From: Apricaphanius iberus
Taxonomy: Eukaryota; Chordata; Actinopteri; Cyprinodontiformes; Aphaniidae
Direction of reading: 5' to 3'
DNA: 64,000 bases
NCBI GenBank assembly: GCA_028564705.1
Contig: JAPXFQ010001339.1
Span: 248,001 to 312,000, forward strand
Positions 41,916 to 52,489 of this stretch are shown piece by piece; the first letter of the stretch is position 1, and each line of letters begins with the position of its first letter. Made by a program: the position numbers and the translations under genes. The notes under the pieces were generated by a model. It saw only the letters and a list, made by a program, of their open reading frames with translations. It was not told the origin of the DNA and did no database searches.

Positions 41916-42693
41916 TCACAAGAAGAGAGCTACTCAGTCAAGTGTGAGGACTGTATGATCCTGTTGGTTTGGGAACACCAGTCAAGCAAAGGGGAGCTAT
42001 TCTTGTACGAAAAGCTTTTCAAGACTCAAAAGAAAGAAGTTGCTCAGTTGAAGAAACATGGGACACGGCACTCTCCAATGAGCTTCGTGATGAAGCAATC
42101 ATACTTTTTGAAGAGTATGCTGAACTTGCCAAGATCATATTCCCAATAACTTTGATGCCTGCCAGTTTTACCAACCAACCTATTGCTATAACATTTTGTG
42201 ACGGGAGTGAACAAGCTTTTGGTGCAGTAATGTACCTAAGACGGAGCACAGAACAAGGACCAGAGATTAGACTTGTGGAGTCCAAAGCAAAACTAACTAC
42301 AATGGAGCAGAGAGGAGATGCTGTAAGATCAGAAATGAGTGGGGCCGTATTTGCAGCTCGTTTGAAGAAATATTTTGAAGTCCTTAGTCAAATTCATGTA
42401 GAAAGATGGTATCATCTTCTGGACAGTCAAACAGTACTTGGAGCAATACAAAGAGACAGTTATGGGTTTCAAACATCCATCCATCCATCCATCCATTTTC
42501 TTAACCGCTTAATCCTTAATGGGTCACGGGGGTGCTGGTGCCTATCTCCAGCTGTCAACGGGCGAGAGGCGGGGTACACCCTGGACAGGTCGCCAGTCCA
42601 TCACAGTGGGTTTCAAACATTCTTTGCAAATAGGATTGGAGATATCAGAGCAGTACAAAGGTTGAAGACTGGTGTTGGATTCCTGGCTCTCTA
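41916..42693 (+). pseudogene. BEL/Pao RNase H region with in-frame SINE-tail insertion
   Basis: The sequence resumes BEL with NPLTRRELLSQV-like blocks, then DEAIILFEEYAELAKIIFP, PIAITFCDGSEQAFGAVMYL (RNase H first Asp), LVESKAKLTTMEQR and RWYHLLDSQTVLGAIQRDSY. The frame runs straight through the inserted 42477-42620 segment and resumes at FQTFFANRIGDIRAVQ before a frame change near 42690. Confidence 0.85.
42477..42606 (-). mobile_element. RTE-tail (SINE/LINE 3' end) fragment with 14-bp target duplication
   Basis: Plus strand: CATCC repeats, CATTTTCTTAACCGCTTAAT, GCCTATCTCCAGCTGTCAAC, then GGCGAGAGGCGGGGTACACC. It matches the end of the copy at 17102. TGGGTTTCAAACAT is found on both sides (42463-42476 and 42607-42620). 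Insert plus one duplication is 144 bp, a multiple of three, and the BEL frame stays open across it. Confidence 0.92.
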
Positions 42694-44103
42694 AATATTG
42701 CAGATTTTATAACAAGAGGTACTGAAGCAAAGAACCTAAATGAAGAATCTGAGTGGCAAGATGGGCCAAGGTTCTTGGCTTTGCCAGAAGAGGAGTGGCC
42801 AATAAAGACAGCTAAAGAATTAGCAACCAATGCTAAAGAAGGTGTCAACAAATTGCAGCAGAAAAAATGTGTTGCTTCACTGACAAGAGCTAAGGCCAGA
42901 AAGCTTGATGGCGAACAAGACCTAAATAAAGTTCTGATGGAGCAGAAAAGACCACCTGCAGGGTCAGTTATCCAAAGTCTGGTGGATGTGAAAGGCTTCA
43001 GCTCTTTGTCCCGATTAGTCAAAACAGTGGCATGGCTTTGGAGAGCAACAAAACGGTTGAGAAGAAACAATAAAACCATGAAGAAATTACAGTGGGAGGC
43101 AGTTCCTCTGACAAGGATTCGGATTCGGGATAGCTGGTTTGTGGTGGTCGCATTCAGATCTACAAAGATGATCAAGTCAGTGTCCCAATTCTACCCTATG
43201 ACTCCTGGGTGTCAACTTTACTGGCCCGGGAAGCCCATAACCAGAATCACGAGGGAGTGGCTGGAACTCTATTGAAGATGAGAGCCAAAGCCTGGGTTAT
43301 AAAAGGGAGAAGAATTGCTAAACGTGTTGTAGATGATTGCCTAATTTGCAGAAAAACAAAGGCAAAGAAATGTGAGCAGGTTATGGGCTTTTTACCACCC
43401 GAAAGAACGGAACCTGCTGCACCATTCACATTCACAGCAGTAGATGTGTTTGGGCCTTACGATGTAAGAGACGATGTAAAGAAGAGAGTAACACAGAAGG
43501 CCTGGGGTGTTTTGTTTTGTTGCATGGCCAGCAGAGCCATCCATGCAGAAATTGCAAGTGATTTATCAACTGAAGGATTTCTAGTGGCTTACTAAAGATT
43601 TATTGCAATTAGAGGACATCCACAGAAGATCTGGTCAGACCCCGGCACCAACTTTATTGGAGCTAAGCCAGTGTTGAAAGATATGTATCGATTCCTCGAC
43701 CACCAGGACAAACCAAGTTTGGAAGAGCTTTCAGCCAAGAATGGAACTGAGTGGGTGTGGAAAATCCATCCAGCAGATTCTCCACATAGGAATGGTGCTG
43801 CTGAAGCCGCTGTGCGTGTCATGAAAAGAGCGCTTCAAAACGTTGGACAGGAGACTTCATTGACTTATAGTGAGTTCCTGTCTCTATTCAGCAGCCAACC
43901 TAGCAAACCAGCGACCTATCGATGCCAGGACACAAAGTCGGGAGGACTGCATCTGCTACATCACACCAAATACCCTACTACTCGGCCGAGCATCACCAGT
44001 AGGGCATTCCAGAACTTTTGATTTAATCAGTTATCCCTACAAAAGACTCAGAGCCATCCAAGAGGAAGTGGACAAATTCTGGAGAGGATGGAGCCCAGGG
44101 GCG
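42694..44103 (+). pseudogene. BEL/Pao integrase, C-terminally truncated
   Basis: After a linker (LPEEEWPIKTAKELATNAKE) come the zinc-binding part (EAHNQNHEGVAGTLLKMRAK, then DDCLICRKTKAKKC), TAVDVFGPYDV (first catalytic Asp), WSDPGTNFIGAKP (second Asp) and SPHRNGAAEAAVRVMKRAL (Glu), and the tail block RTFDLISYPYKRLRAIQEEV. A stop after LVAY (43593) and frame changes near 43250 and 43950 break it. Homology stops at FWRGWSPG. The enzyme would insert element cDNA. Confidence 0.87.
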
Positions 44104-44849
44104 TTACTAGAACTAATACTGTACTGGGGCACACCTGGGGCACAAAGAATCCATGACAGCATGCAGAGTGCACAAAAAAAAAAAAAACATTCAGCACTTC
44201 CCACTGCGCAAAGACAAGTTGAAACGACGTGTTTTAGGGTAATCTTTGTATGTCCAATCTCGATCCACCGAAGGTGCAGACTGTGACGCCAGATGATGTC
44301 TTTTTCCAATGTCTTTAGAGTGTCCAATATTGATGTTCTCAGGACCTCTGGATGTGGGCTGATTCTAGTCCAAATGAGGTTGTTGTCGACATCTTTTCTA
44401 CGTAAACTTTAAGCCAATTTCAGACAGTTTTTATAGGCCAACTGTTTCTAGTCTCCTGGGGTGACCCCAAATAGTTGAAGATTCAATGCATTGTTAGGTG
44501 GAACCTGATTCGACTGCCATTCTCAGGGTCGGATCATCTCAGATGAAACAACCATCATTTGATTAGGGGATTTTAAAGATTCCAGTGATGTACTGTTACA
44601 TAAAATTTAAACAGTTCTTAAATAAAAATAGTTCCATAATTTAAAAGACTAAAGAATTCAACTAACAAGCCAACACAAAGCTGAGAAGTAACAAGAGAGT
44701 GTGTTTAAGATTCACTTCTCTCATCCGTCACTCTGCACACCCACTAGGGGACGGGAATTCATGTGACTTTGGCATAAGTGGGCAGAGATGACAATTATGC
44801 ACTTGATGCAGAGATATAACTCCCGTAAACGACCATCTGTAAGATGGTG
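44104..44849. other. Unclassified sequence after the BEL truncation
   Basis: No LTR similar to the upstream region and no other repeat recognised. There is a poly-A run at 44176-44187. Confidence 0.4.
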
Positions 44850-45530
44850 CAGGGACAACAAGGCCGCCTTAATGCACGGGGCAGTGGCCAGGGGCCTATG
44901 ATGCTTGGGGGGCCAATTATAAAAATAAATAAAAAACAAATAAAAAAACATTATTTTATTACTTGTCAGGTGTTCTGTCAATTATCTTATATGCTAATTT
45001 AATGCTGCTGATTGATCCAAATTACAAGTGATCTACTTCACCCATGTGGCCTCTAAAGTTCCCATTGAACCATGAGCTCACCAATGAAACAATTTTGACG
45101 ATTTCATGGTGTGGTCCTCTAGATGTAAAGAAAAAATGTAAGGGAATAAATTTGAGAGCAGTGCTCTGAAAAGGAAAGTGATTCGTGAGAAGGAGCTTCG
45201 AGACAAAGAAATAACAAAGAAAATTCCTAAGCTGACAGATTTCTTTAAGACAGCTAAGGAAGGTGGACATAGCTCGCTCACTGACACACCGGGCAGAGAG
45301 GAGGATGCAGCCCGCGCAGCAGGGAACCGTAGGTGAGGAGGCGCTGGAGGAGAAGAGCAGTGAGAAGACAAAGGAGGTACACGACGCTTACAATAACAAT
45401 CCGGGCCACATTGGGATATGTGGTCTTTGAACAAGGACGTTCTTTCTGGGCAAAAGTTGGACCAGAACAGTGTCAGAACAAAGATGTTGACTTTTTTGTA
45501 TCTGAGCGGCAATATAAACGGAGGTGATGG
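44850..45530 (+). mobile_element. Probable hAT element 5' part (TTF-finger/ZMYM-type), decayed
   Basis: An end-like CAGGGACAACAAGGCCGCC start is followed by CACGGGGCAGTGGCCAGGGG and an AT-rich stretch. A leading exon after a TCCTCTAG acceptor-like sequence (45123) then gives, in broken frames, KKKCKG, REKELRDKEITKKIPKLT and DFFKTAKEGG. Later the frame reads ATLGYVVFEQGRSFWAKVGP and a short YKRR end. This resembles the N-terminal part of hAT transposases with a TTF-type finger. The catalytic part is absent. Assignment by resemblance only. Confidence 0.45.
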
Positions 45531-46323
45531 TGGTATTCACTACTTTATGTTTTATGGTGTTCCATAAAAAAATAAAATGGTTATTTTGCTTTTGATAATA
45601 TATTTTCAATTTTCAGCATATTATCTATTTATCTATGATAGATAGACTGACTATCTACTCTGTAACAAAATTTACAAAGTATTCTCCCCAGCACTGCCAG
45701 TGACAAATCCGTGTTATCTCTCTCTAGGGTCATCAACTTCCATCTCTCCTTCTCTGCACTCTGCTGCACTTACTCTGAAGCAACATGAAAATATTACTGT
45801 TTATTGCTGTACAAATATGTACATAGCTCAGAGTCTCCTATCTGCATTTTTTATTGTCCTCAGATTTCACATGTGATTATAAGAATAGTGATAGCTGCTC
45901 CGTTTACAAAGTTATCCCACCCTTCCTTGTGACAAAATTCATCTGACCCAACAGTTTTTTTGTTTTCCAAAAAGTGTTGTTTTTTTTCCCTGACTTTGGA
46001 GTTTTTGTATTTCTGCCATTGATATTCAAAATCAAATGACTCAGAGCAACAAAAAAAAAAAAAAAAAATATCTATATATATATATATTATATATGATTTG
46101 GACATCCTTCATCGATAGTTGGCTCACCTCTGCTCTTGCTCATCAACTTTCATCTCTCCCTCACCTCTTCCAGCACTCTGTTGTTCCACTTTGTCTGGAC
46201 AGACATGGATATATATAGAAAAAAATCTAATTGGGGCAACAAAACCCGATATTTTTAGCCATGTTTTTGGTGACAAATACAGAAATTTTACTATTTTGTT
46301 CTCGCAATAAAACCAGATGCTTT
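45531..46323. other. Low-complexity and unclassified sequence
   Basis: Contains short GATA-type repeats (45630), a poly-A run at 46051-46068 followed by (TA)n at 46074-46095, and two related blocks ATCAACTT(C/T)CATCTCTCC at 45729 and 46141. No gene recognised. Confidence 0.5.
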
Positions 46324-46351
46324 AGGTTAGGTTTCGGCTTCATTAGTGCCA

Positions 46352-46687
46352 CTGTACATACGCATGGCCCTACACAGGAGAGCTAACTCCTCAGGCATGG
46401 ACTCTGCTGTTCATTTACATCTCAAGGAGAAAGCCCACTTCTTTGAGGACAGCAATGTCCAGATATTAGACAGAGAGGACAGATGGTTTGAAAGAGGAGT
46501 AAAAGAAGCCATCTATGTAAAAGTAGAGAAACCATCGCTAAACAGAGGAGGAGGCCTGACACATCACCTATCTCCAATTTACAATGCTGCACTTTCATCC
46601 CTCCCTAGGAGACTCAACAAATTAGCCTCTAATAACAGAAACAACTGTGACTCCAATGACTGTCGTTATAACACAATAGGGCACTAA
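46352..46687 (+). pseudogene. PLE protein C-terminus (end of GIY-YIG region)
   Basis: Reads MALHRRANSSGMDSAVHLHL, FFEDSNVQILDREDRWFERG, VKEAIYVKVEKPSLNRGGG and HHLSPIYNAALSSLPRRLN, then stops at 46687. This is the distinctive C-terminal region of fish Penelope-like elements, in which an RT is fused to a GIY-YIG endonuclease. The RT and most of the endonuclease are missing. The frame is open, so decay is limited. Confidence 0.78.
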
Positions 46688-46856
46688 TGAAGCCGAAACC
46701 TAACCTCCACCAATAGGCAACACGCCAACGACCATCGTTAAGACATGGAGCACAAAGGATCCAATGACACAATCATTCTTGTTCAAGAGGTTAAATAGCT
46801 GAGTCTCCACACCAGTTAGTTGGACCAGTCCCAGCCTGGTCAGCGGCGAGCATGAA

Positions 46857-46887
46857 CTGATGAAGCCTCTTGGATAAGAGGTGAAAC
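46857..46887 (+). ncRNA. Hammerhead-like core motif in the PLE 3' UTR (tentative)
   Basis: CTGATGA is followed by a 7-bp hairpin (GCCTCTT/AAGAGGT with one G-T pair, loop GGAT) and then GAAAC. PLEs are known to carry hammerhead ribozymes. Here the extra A after CTGATGA and the lack of an obvious matching stem I and cleavage triplet mean it may be inactive or a chance resemblance. Confidence 0.3.
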
Positions 46888-46920
46888 GTCTTCCAAGACA
46901 AATTACCAAGTCCAGTTGCG

Positions 46921-49250
46921 TTTGATTGAAATTTCCTTGAGATAGCTATTTAGTATTAACTTAGCACAGACTTATGTTTCCTAGCTAGCTAGGACAAAAC
47001 TTACCTCTGTCATTCCTCACTGCTTTATTTCTGCTGCCGGCGAATAACTTTCTGATATCCACCTAGGAGTTATAGTTTGAGTAAAATCAAAATAATATAT
47101 TTAACAAGTTGTTGTCTGCAAACATTACCTACCTCACGCAGTGATTCTCTCTCTCTCTCTCCTGCGCGTTCTATTTCATCCCTTCTGACCGCCAGAGGCA
47201 GTGCTTCAAGCACTCAATGATCATTCTTGAGCATGCCCAGGTCCAGAAAATAATAACAACACAGTCACCTGTGACATCCGGTGCCCTACGTGAGTCTATA
47301 AATTCACGTGACACCGGAAACACAGTCCCTTTTGTTCTTCTCGCACATGGTCATCTTTTCCTCTTCTCTTGCTTAGGTTCATCCCGTCTAATTTCTGTTG
47401 CGTCTGTCACACTGCTTGTAAAAATTCATCTTTCAGGCATAACTGCTTGATCTTTTTGACCCATGATATAGAGGTTATTCCACTTAACCATCTTTAGACA
47501 CGTACTGTTCATCCTTGAAGCCCCCCTTTTTTTACTTTCAAAATGTTTTTTTGTTTTTTTAAACATATGTGAGTCATTATCATTCCTTATACTTTATCAA
47601 TTCAATGCCTTTCTCTATTTTGTCAATTTGATAAATGTCTCTTTCATCTCATGTGTAAATTAAATATTTATAAAGATTGACCATCGCAATCTTTTATCAA
47701 CACACTTAGTTCTTTTTAGTGATTTAAGCATTTTATATTTATTTCAATTAAAAATCTGCTTGCTTTTCAATCTGTCTTTTATCAATACAGCTTGTATTTT
47801 TATTCTTATTTAGCCAATTTAATCCTGTTTCAGAAACCAACTATAGACATATTCCTAAACTATTCAAATTTTTGCACCGTCCTCCATTTTGCAACTTGGT
47901 TGAACTTGTCGCTTGCTTCAGCTGCATGCAGTTCTCTCGAGCTTCAGAATTCTTCTACCCTATTTTTAATAGGATCGCAGATCTGATCATTAGTGAGAAT
48001 TTTCGGTTTCTTTTGAGCTGGTTCAGACACATTCTGAACAGCGTCCTTTAAAGGTATTTTATAATCCATTGAAAAATCCTTCTTTTACTTAAAACAATAA
48101 AAATAGCAATACATCTAGACCGTTCAACATGAGAAGAAAAAAAAAAAAGCAAATTCTTGAAATTACTATAAAAACTCCTGCTTTTGAATTCAGAATTCTT
48201 CTATTAAATCTTAAACTAAAACTTACCAAATTAGACTCGCTTAGGAGTAACTGCTTTTACTTGTTTGTTTTTAATTGTCACATGAATTATTGTCTTAATC
48301 ACTGTAAATGCTCATTAGTATTCTAATTATAAGTAAAGCACCCTGAATTGAATTGTGTTGTAAGTGTGCTATACAAGCAAAACTGCCCTGGCGCGCCTTC
48401 TTTTTCATTAAGACTAATTTAAATGTTATCAAGTATTTGTCTTAATAGTATTTCTTAATTCCCCCTTTACCAAGCTTCTATTTTTTTTTTTATAAAATAT
48501 TAAATCCAAATTAAACAAGACAAATCCACATTTATTTAAGTTTGACAAGGTAGCTGTTTGCGTAATTATTTAATCTCTTATGAGTTACTCCTGGTCGTGT
48601 TCAAGAGGCGTTTCCAACCCTACATCGCTCCTCCGAGCTTTTTTTTTTTTATCTATTTTTTCATTCACAATTGATCTTAAGAGTGAATGCCCCAAGCCGA
48701 AGCTTAGTAAAGTTAAAAGGCTTTATAAACTGATGTTTAGCTTCCTATCAAGTTATTTTTATTCAGAGATTTATCAAAAAAACCAAGAGTCTTGAACAGA
48801 CTCCGCTCGCTGCGAGCTCCCCCAGCAAAGAGATTCAGTCTGGTGCTAACGTTAGCCCTTTTCGGCTAACGTCGCTTAAAACAGTTAAACTCTACCACGA
48901 AACTACTCAATAAAATAGCAACACATCCTTCGGTAAATAAAAAACTCCACACCTCAATTTCAATTCTTATCAGCGTAATTCACACCACTTTTTCCAGATT
49001 TTAATGTGGCATAAAACTAGACGTATCCGTCACAAATTCAGCACGGACTGAAACGCGTACCCAACCTCAGTTCCGCTATCTGTATATTCTAGAGTGTTTA
49101 ATTTCTCTTATCCATTCATATATTCTTATCCATTCATATATTCTTATATAATAGTTTATACTCGAGTTTTTACTAATGATAGTCCTTTTTTTTAACACGA
49201 ACCCAAAAGTTCAGCTCACCTCTCAACCTCCTGCTTTCATACAAAGCCGA
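46921..49250. other. Unclassified AT-rich sequence with one LINE tail
   Basis: No coding motif recognised. At 48325-48390 a tail-like block (GTAAAGCACCCTGAATTGAA, then GTGCTATACAAGCAAAACTG) resembles L2-type LINE 3' ends. CT-repeat sequence lies at 47144-47161. Confidence 0.4.
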
Positions 49251-49295
49251 AATCTCTCACACACACACACACACACCCAGCGCTGAGATCCCTCT
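49251..49295. repeat. CA microsatellite
   Basis: ACACACACACACACACACAC at 49258-49276, with a second short CACACACAC run just after. Confidence 0.85.
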
Positions 49296-49374
49296 CTCAC
49301 ACACACCTTCGTTTTTGGGACTTGAACCCTCAACACTATATTAAAATTCTACTCGTATCACCCACTTCTAGATA

Positions 49375-50000
49375 ATTTATAAACCTCAGTTACTTGAAGT
49401 CTAGACACAATAAGGTTTTTGGTAAAATCCATTGAGCAGAAGAAAAGGTCTGCTTATCTTCTTTTGCGTGCACACCTTTGTGTCAGTCTCCTTTCGCCTC
49501 GGTCAGTTTCAAATCAGCTCCAAAGAATCCTTTTTAGGATCTCTTCTCTTTTATTTCAAAATAGAATTTTGGAGATCCTACCTCCAGGGCCTCAAACCCA
49601 GCTCTATAACCCGGTTATAGTACTTTTCTCGTCAGAAAAATATTAGGACGCCACTCCAAGATAAAACATTTATCAGACCCCGGGCCTGCCGTAACCCGGT
49701 TACGTTTCTCAATGCAGTATTCCTCCCGGAGGATTTAAGTGTGTAACCCGGTTACCACACAACTCTATGTTCAGTAACCCTGTTACTTTATCTCATACCT
49801 CGTTTTTCTCCACTGCAGTAAATTTAGGAACTTCAGGTAGGCTACTTGAAGTCTGACACAAAAAACTTTTTTGAACAAAGCCAATGAGCAGAACAAAAAG
49901 TCTGCTTACCTCATGAAATTGCCGGCATGATTTGTGTCAGTCTCTGTTCGCTTTGGTCCGGTCCAAATGGTCTCCAAGACTCCTTTTCTGTGACGAAAAT
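49375..50000 (-). repeat. Leader-region direct repeat with TAACCCGGTTA motif cluster
   Basis: The block starting ACTTGAAGTCT at 49395 and ending GGATCTCTT at 49543 recurs in modified form at 49838-49990 (ACTTGAAGTCTGACACAA, CAATGAGCAGAA, GTCAGTCTC, GGTC, TCCAA). Between the two lie three exact TAACCCGGTTA motifs (49607, 49692, 49744) and one near copy (TAACCCTGTTA, 49775). On the minus strand the region directly follows a primer-binding site and includes a GAGGTAAGC splice-donor-like sequence near 49911. Confidence 0.65.
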
Positions 50001-50019
50001 CCGGGTCACGGCACCAAAT
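50001..50019 (-). other. Primer-binding site, histidine tRNA type
   Basis: The minus strand reads TTGGTGCCGTGACCCGGAT. It corresponds to the TGGTGCCGTGACTCGGAT-type site used with tRNA-His, with one difference, and sits two to three bases after the LTR end. Confidence 0.62.
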
Positions 50020-50470
50020 TGTTGTGGTCAATAATACCACCCCCAGAAAAGGAGTACTTAGAGTATAACATCTTCAGTGGAGAAAAAAGTCAGGCTGAGT
50101 CTTAATTTAATTTCACTTTCTGCAGAGAGTGGAGAAGACCTGTGTCCCAGGCGTTCTGCCTCTCTTCTGCAGACAGGCTTGCTTTATTCAATCCACATGA
50201 TGGCTCACAGCACATACACACCAATACATTTGCTGATTTATTTCCCCACACACACATTCAGTTACTGGTTGCGAGATAACAAGTACCTGGCGGCGCCTGG
50301 CGGCGCCTGGCTCTGCAGCTTCTGGTCTGAAAAACACCTCCATATATGGTACAGCACATCTCATATCAGATACTACTTCCTCTAAGGCCTTTAGCAACTT
50401 TCAGCAAGCATAAAACATTTAATCACATTAAAAATCCTCAATAGATTACTCCCATTACCCACTAAACCAA
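50020..50470 (-). mobile_element. LTR of a retrovirus-like element
   Basis: The edge next to the primer-binding site reads TGTTGTGGTCAATAATACC on the plus strand (the LTR ends ...CACAACA on its own strand). A TTTATT block (50183-50188) is an AATAAA signal on the minus strand. A GC-rich tandem repeat of CTGGCGGCGC lies at 50287-50311. The far edge is uncertain. CA at 50512 would give matching TG/CA ends but overlaps gypsy coding sequence, so the LTR more likely ends between 50440 and 50480. No second LTR or gag was found. Confidence 0.55.
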
Positions 50471-50479
50471 CCAACCAAC

Positions 50480-51230
50480 CTGTTTCAGTCATTGTCTGCG
50501 GAAACCACCACAAAGAAATCTAGTTCTTCGTTCACCCTAATAGCAAAAGTCCAATAGTTCTCGGTTATCCATGGCTAGCAACTCACAATCCTCAGATTAA
50601 CTGGGCTCATCGACGTATCGACTCCCGGAGCTCCTCCTGTCTTAAGACCTGTTTAAAATCAGCCGTTCCAACTAAAGAGAAAACTGAGCCAACTCCAGAG
50701 TCCAGCCCGGACTTGTCCAATGTTCCGCCCGAGTACCACCACCTTAGTCAGGTCTATAGCAAGGACCTAGCTCTCTCTCTCACTGCTCACAGTCCGTATG
50801 AGTGTGCCATTGACCTCCTACCTAGTGCTCCACTTCCTTCAGATCGCCTTTACAACCTCTTCAGCAAGGAGAGGGAGTTCATGGAGAAATACATACAAGA
50901 CTCTCTGTATTCCAGCATCATCCTAGGTGACGGGCAGGTGAGGGCAAACCCAGCAAAGATCAGAACCATTAAGGACTGGTCCATCCCAGAGTCTCGCAAA
51001 CAATTACAGCGTGTCCTAGGTTTCGCTAACCTCTACCGACGCTTCATTAACAATTACATTAAACTCACCGAACCCCTAAATGCTCTCACCTCCTCAAAGA
51101 AAACTTTCCATTGGACCGCATACGCTAATTTCGCCTTTCAGTGCCTAAAAAAAGCTCCAATTCTCATTCAACCGGACCCAAAACAACAATTCATCCTTGA
51201 AGTCGACGCCTTAGATACAGCATTCTCTCT
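50480..51230 (+). pseudogene. Gypsy pol: protease end, RT with central deletion, RNase H start
   Basis: Begins VSVIVCGNHHKEI then IVLGYPWLATHNPQINW, the end of the protease. RT follows with PPEYHHLSQVYSKDLALSL, YECAIDLLPSAPLPSDRLYN and EREFMEKYIQDSL, then jumps directly to the RT end (NPAKIRTIKDWSIPESRKQL, RVLGFANLYRRFI, SSKKTFHWTAYA) and [11 protein letters not shown] of RNase H. The palm with the catalytic Asp pair is deleted between residues about 63 and 70 of the 263-codon frame. Confidence 0.88.
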
Positions 51231-51299
51231 CAGAGATCCCCTTCAGACCACAATATTCACCCCTGTGCTTTCTGCTCTAGGGGATTCTCACTGGCGGAG

Positions 51300-52430
51300 A
51301 AAAATTAAAATGTTGGGGTCCACCATTCTCTCGCTCTTCTGTTTTGTTGGCTCCCTCACCTGGGACATTGAAGGGTCCATCCGGAACGCTCTCCAGAATG
51401 AACTTGACCCAGCTGGGGGACCCCCTGTATGTGCCATCTGCCATCCGAGCACGGACCATCCACTGGGCATACTCCTCGAAATTCTCCTGCCATCCCGGAA
51501 CTAGCCGCACCATCGCCCTTCTAAGACGGTACTTCTGATGGCTGTCCCTTAATAAAGACGATGTCTGCCTGTCATACCTGTAATCAGAACAAGCCGTCCC
51601 ATCAACCTCCTGCTGGTCTTCTTCAACTTCTCTCCACACCCACTCGACCCTGGTCTCACATAGCACTGGACTTCATAACCGGACTTCCACCATCAAAAGG
51701 TAAATCTGTCTTACTAGCCATTGTCGACCGTTTTTCTAAAGCTTGTCATCTCATCGCTCTCCCCAAGCTCCCATCCACCGCTGAAATCATCCGTCAACTC
51801 AATTCTCCACGTCTTCAGACTCCATGGTATTCCCTCAGAGATAGTCTCCGATAGAGGTCGACAATTCATGTCTGCTGTCTGGAAACAGTTCTGCTCGGCC
51901 CTAGGAGCCACCTCCAACCTCTCCTAAGTATATTATCCCCAGTCAAACGGTCAGTGCGAAAGGTTAAATCAAGAAATCGAAAATACTCTCAGATGTCTTT
52001 GCAGCAAGAACCCTCTCACATGGTCCATCCATCTTCCCTGGGTCGAATACTCCCACAACTCCCATGTGTCCTCTGCAACTGGCTTCTTCCCCTTTGAAAT
52101 ATCTCTCGGCTACCAACCTCCTCTGCTTCCGACCACCTTCCCTAACCCAGTAATGCTCGTCTCCGTGCCATCAGACGTGTCTGGAACCAAGCCCATGTTG
52201 CCCTCCAGCGCACCTCCGCCCAGAATAAACGTTTTGCTGACAAGAAGAGGCGACCAGCACCCACTTACTCACAGAACAACAGGTATGGCTCTCTTCAAAA
52301 GATTTTTCCCTCACGCACCACCCCAGAAAACTCGCCCTTCGGTTCCTCGGTCCCTTTCCCATTAAGAAAGTCATCAGCCCATCTGCCGTCAAACTCAAAG
52401 TTCCATCCCATCTCCATGTTCACCCTGTTT
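51300..52430 (+). pseudogene. Gypsy integrase and C-terminal region
   Basis: The zinc-binding part is split over frames (AIRARTIHWAYSSKFSCHPG, then [18 protein letters not shown]). Next come [14 protein letters not shown] (first Asp), [18 protein letters not shown] (second Asp), YYPQSNGQCERLNQEIENTL (Glu) and WVEYSHNSHVSSATGFFPFE. The end is chromodomain-adjacent ([20 protein letters not shown], then VFQIKPV). Stops and frame changes near 51490, 51830 and 51925 break it. Confidence 0.88.
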
Positions 52431-52476
52431 TACATGTGTTCCAGATCAAACCTGTCACCTCAAGCTCTCACCCGTT

Positions 52477-52488
52477 GAGGGGGGAGTA
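52477..52488 (+). other. Polypurine tract of the gypsy element
   Basis: GAGGGGGGAGTA immediately before the LTR start, the usual primer for plus-strand synthesis. Confidence 0.8.
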
Positions 52489-52489
52489 C

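Larger units (their letters stand above)
37016..44103 (+). mobile_element. BEL/Pao LTR retrotransposon, 3'-truncated, with three nested insertions
   Basis: In order along the plus strand: gag, a CCHC-like knuckle, protease, RT (YVDD), RNase H and integrase of the Pao type. Insertions are a tRNA-derived SINE (38356-38600), a hAT element (40652-41907) and an RTE-tail fragment (42477-42606). Stops and frame changes occur in every domain. The integrase C-terminus and 3' LTR are absent after 44103. Confidence 0.9.
46324..46920 (+). mobile_element. Penelope-like element (PLE) 3' fragment with inverted 5' end
   Basis: The coding part encodes the C-terminal end of a PLE protein (GIY-YIG side), and the 3' UTR follows to about 46920. 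The first 27 bases (46324-46350) are an exact inverted copy of 46680-46706, the region around the stop codon. The fragment is thus 5'-truncated with an inverted piece of itself at the front. The UTR includes a hairpin with CTGATGA and GAAAC flanks. Confidence 0.75.

Noticed and set aside
44037..44327. Minus-strand frame of 96 codons across the BEL truncation point
   Set aside because: It is a shadow of the integrase frame and of low-complexity sequence.
50512..50512. Exact far end of the retrovirus-like LTR at the CA of 50511-50512
   Set aside because: The bases just before it encode conserved gypsy protease-linker residues (SVIVCGNHHKEI), so the TG/CA match is probably chance.
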